The notes beneath the pieces were generated by a model. That model had not been told where the DNA came from, searched no databases, and saw only the letters and a list, made by a program, of their open reading frames with translations. Source: Brienomyrus brachyistius (lineage: Eukaryota; Chordata; Actinopteri; Osteoglossiformes; Mormyridae). Taken from it: a stretch of 64,000 nt of DNA. Shown here one piece after another: positions 63,554-64,000 of this stretch. Position numbers and translations under genes: made by a program. Location: the NCBI RefSeq assembly GCF_023856365.1, contig NC_064551.1, positions 1,134,501 through 1,198,500 of the forward strand, in the 5' to 3' direction. Within the stretch, counting starts at the first letter, position 1. Each line of letters opens with the position of its first letter.

Positions 63554-64000
63554 TATCATTAGGTGACTCTCCACCTGAAACCGTTGCCCAGTGTTTGTGG
63601 CCCACTGTTGTCTGCTGGGATGGATGGAATGTGCACAGTCATGAAACCCCATGAAAGAACAGAGCTATGTTACGGAGCATCCTTGACATTTTATCCATTA
63701 CACCCATATGTTTGCCGACAGTGGTTTTCTAAGACCAGATTGAATGGAATTCATCTTTTATACAGATGAATGGAGATGATTCTAGCAATTATGCAAAAAA
63801 TGATCACCGTCAACTCAAATAATCGCAATCAGGCAATTATGTAATAGTGACAGGTCCAAACTAAAGCCAATCAGTCACTAACCAGTATTACTGACCCCTG
63901 AAGTGGACCAATACTTGTTCAAGACACCCAACCAATTACATCCACTTTTCACAAGGTATTTTCAAGAAGCGACTCGCACATCCCAGAAGAGACAAAAGAA
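63554..64000. other. No recognised feature
   Basis: AT-rich intron sequence up to the window end; no exon of kcnh5 is apparent. Confidence 0.45.

Larger units (their letters stand above)
47667..64000 (-). other. kcnh5: kcnh5 intron, 3' part (at least 16.3 kb)
   Basis: Minus-strand intron ending in TTCTAG before the S6/C-linker exon; its 5' end lies beyond the window. I searched by eye for pore, S1-S5 and PAS-domain codons on the minus strand and found none. The intron is unusually rich in tandem arrays and transposon pieces, listed separately. Stretches without recognised content: 50294-50989, 52536-53037, 53275-55853, 57476-58239, 58641-59139, 59216-60289, 60966-62140 and 62441-63300. Confidence 0.75.

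Overview
This window is nuclear DNA from a vertebrate, almost certainly a ray-finned fish (teleost-type). Evidence: a split potassium-channel gene with GT-AG introns, and a repeat content of tRNA-derived SINEs with (ATGG)n tails, Tc1-like, hAT-like and Tigger-like DNA elements, a CR1-like LINE and many minisatellites. I cannot name the species. There is no operon structure and nothing prokaryotic.

One gene is certain: kcnh5 (EAG2 voltage-gated K+ channel) on the minus strand. Four consecutive 3'-terminal coding exons are present, in transcript order 47666-47467, 44932-44680, 40829-40633 and 27708-26686 (stop TGA at 26688-26686). Reading phases match across all three enclosed introns, so no exon is missing between them. 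They encode distal S6, C-linker, cyclic-nucleotide-binding homology domain (CNBHD), calmodulin-binding segment and C-terminal tetramerising coiled coil, 556 complete residues in all. Exons for the N-terminal PAS domain, S1-S5 and the pore were not found up to 64000 and should lie beyond that end.

Layout: 1-26685 is the 3' flank of kcnh5. It holds SINE pieces, MITEs, decayed Tc1-like elements, a probable solo LTR (21184-21593), a CR1-like reverse-transcriptase remnant (21915-22935), a 28-bp array (18905-19232) and a 31-bp minisatellite of about 54 copies (14300-15993). 26686-47666 carries the four exons and three introns, the largest (12.9 kb) with a 47-bp array of about 35 copies at 36.3-37.9 kb. 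47667-64000 is the 3' part of one very large intron, crowded with a Tigger-like element, a tRNA-SINE-derived 201-bp array, a 46/92-bp array, and 80-, 83-, 37- and 66-bp arrays.

Eleven tandem arrays occupy roughly 9 kb (about 14 percent) of the window. The most interesting pattern is that three arrays are built from pieces of interspersed SINE-type repeats: the 47-bp and 46/92-bp arrays share the same core and the 201-bp array carries tRNA-like heads. Other notable items are a strong 30-bp-arm hairpin at 48805-48878, a 46-bp SINE-tail insertion with an 11-bp target duplication, an array with about 18 GATA-factor-like sites, and a histidine-rich stretch in the channel tail. I found no convincing previously undescribed biochemical system; the novelty is in repeat biology.
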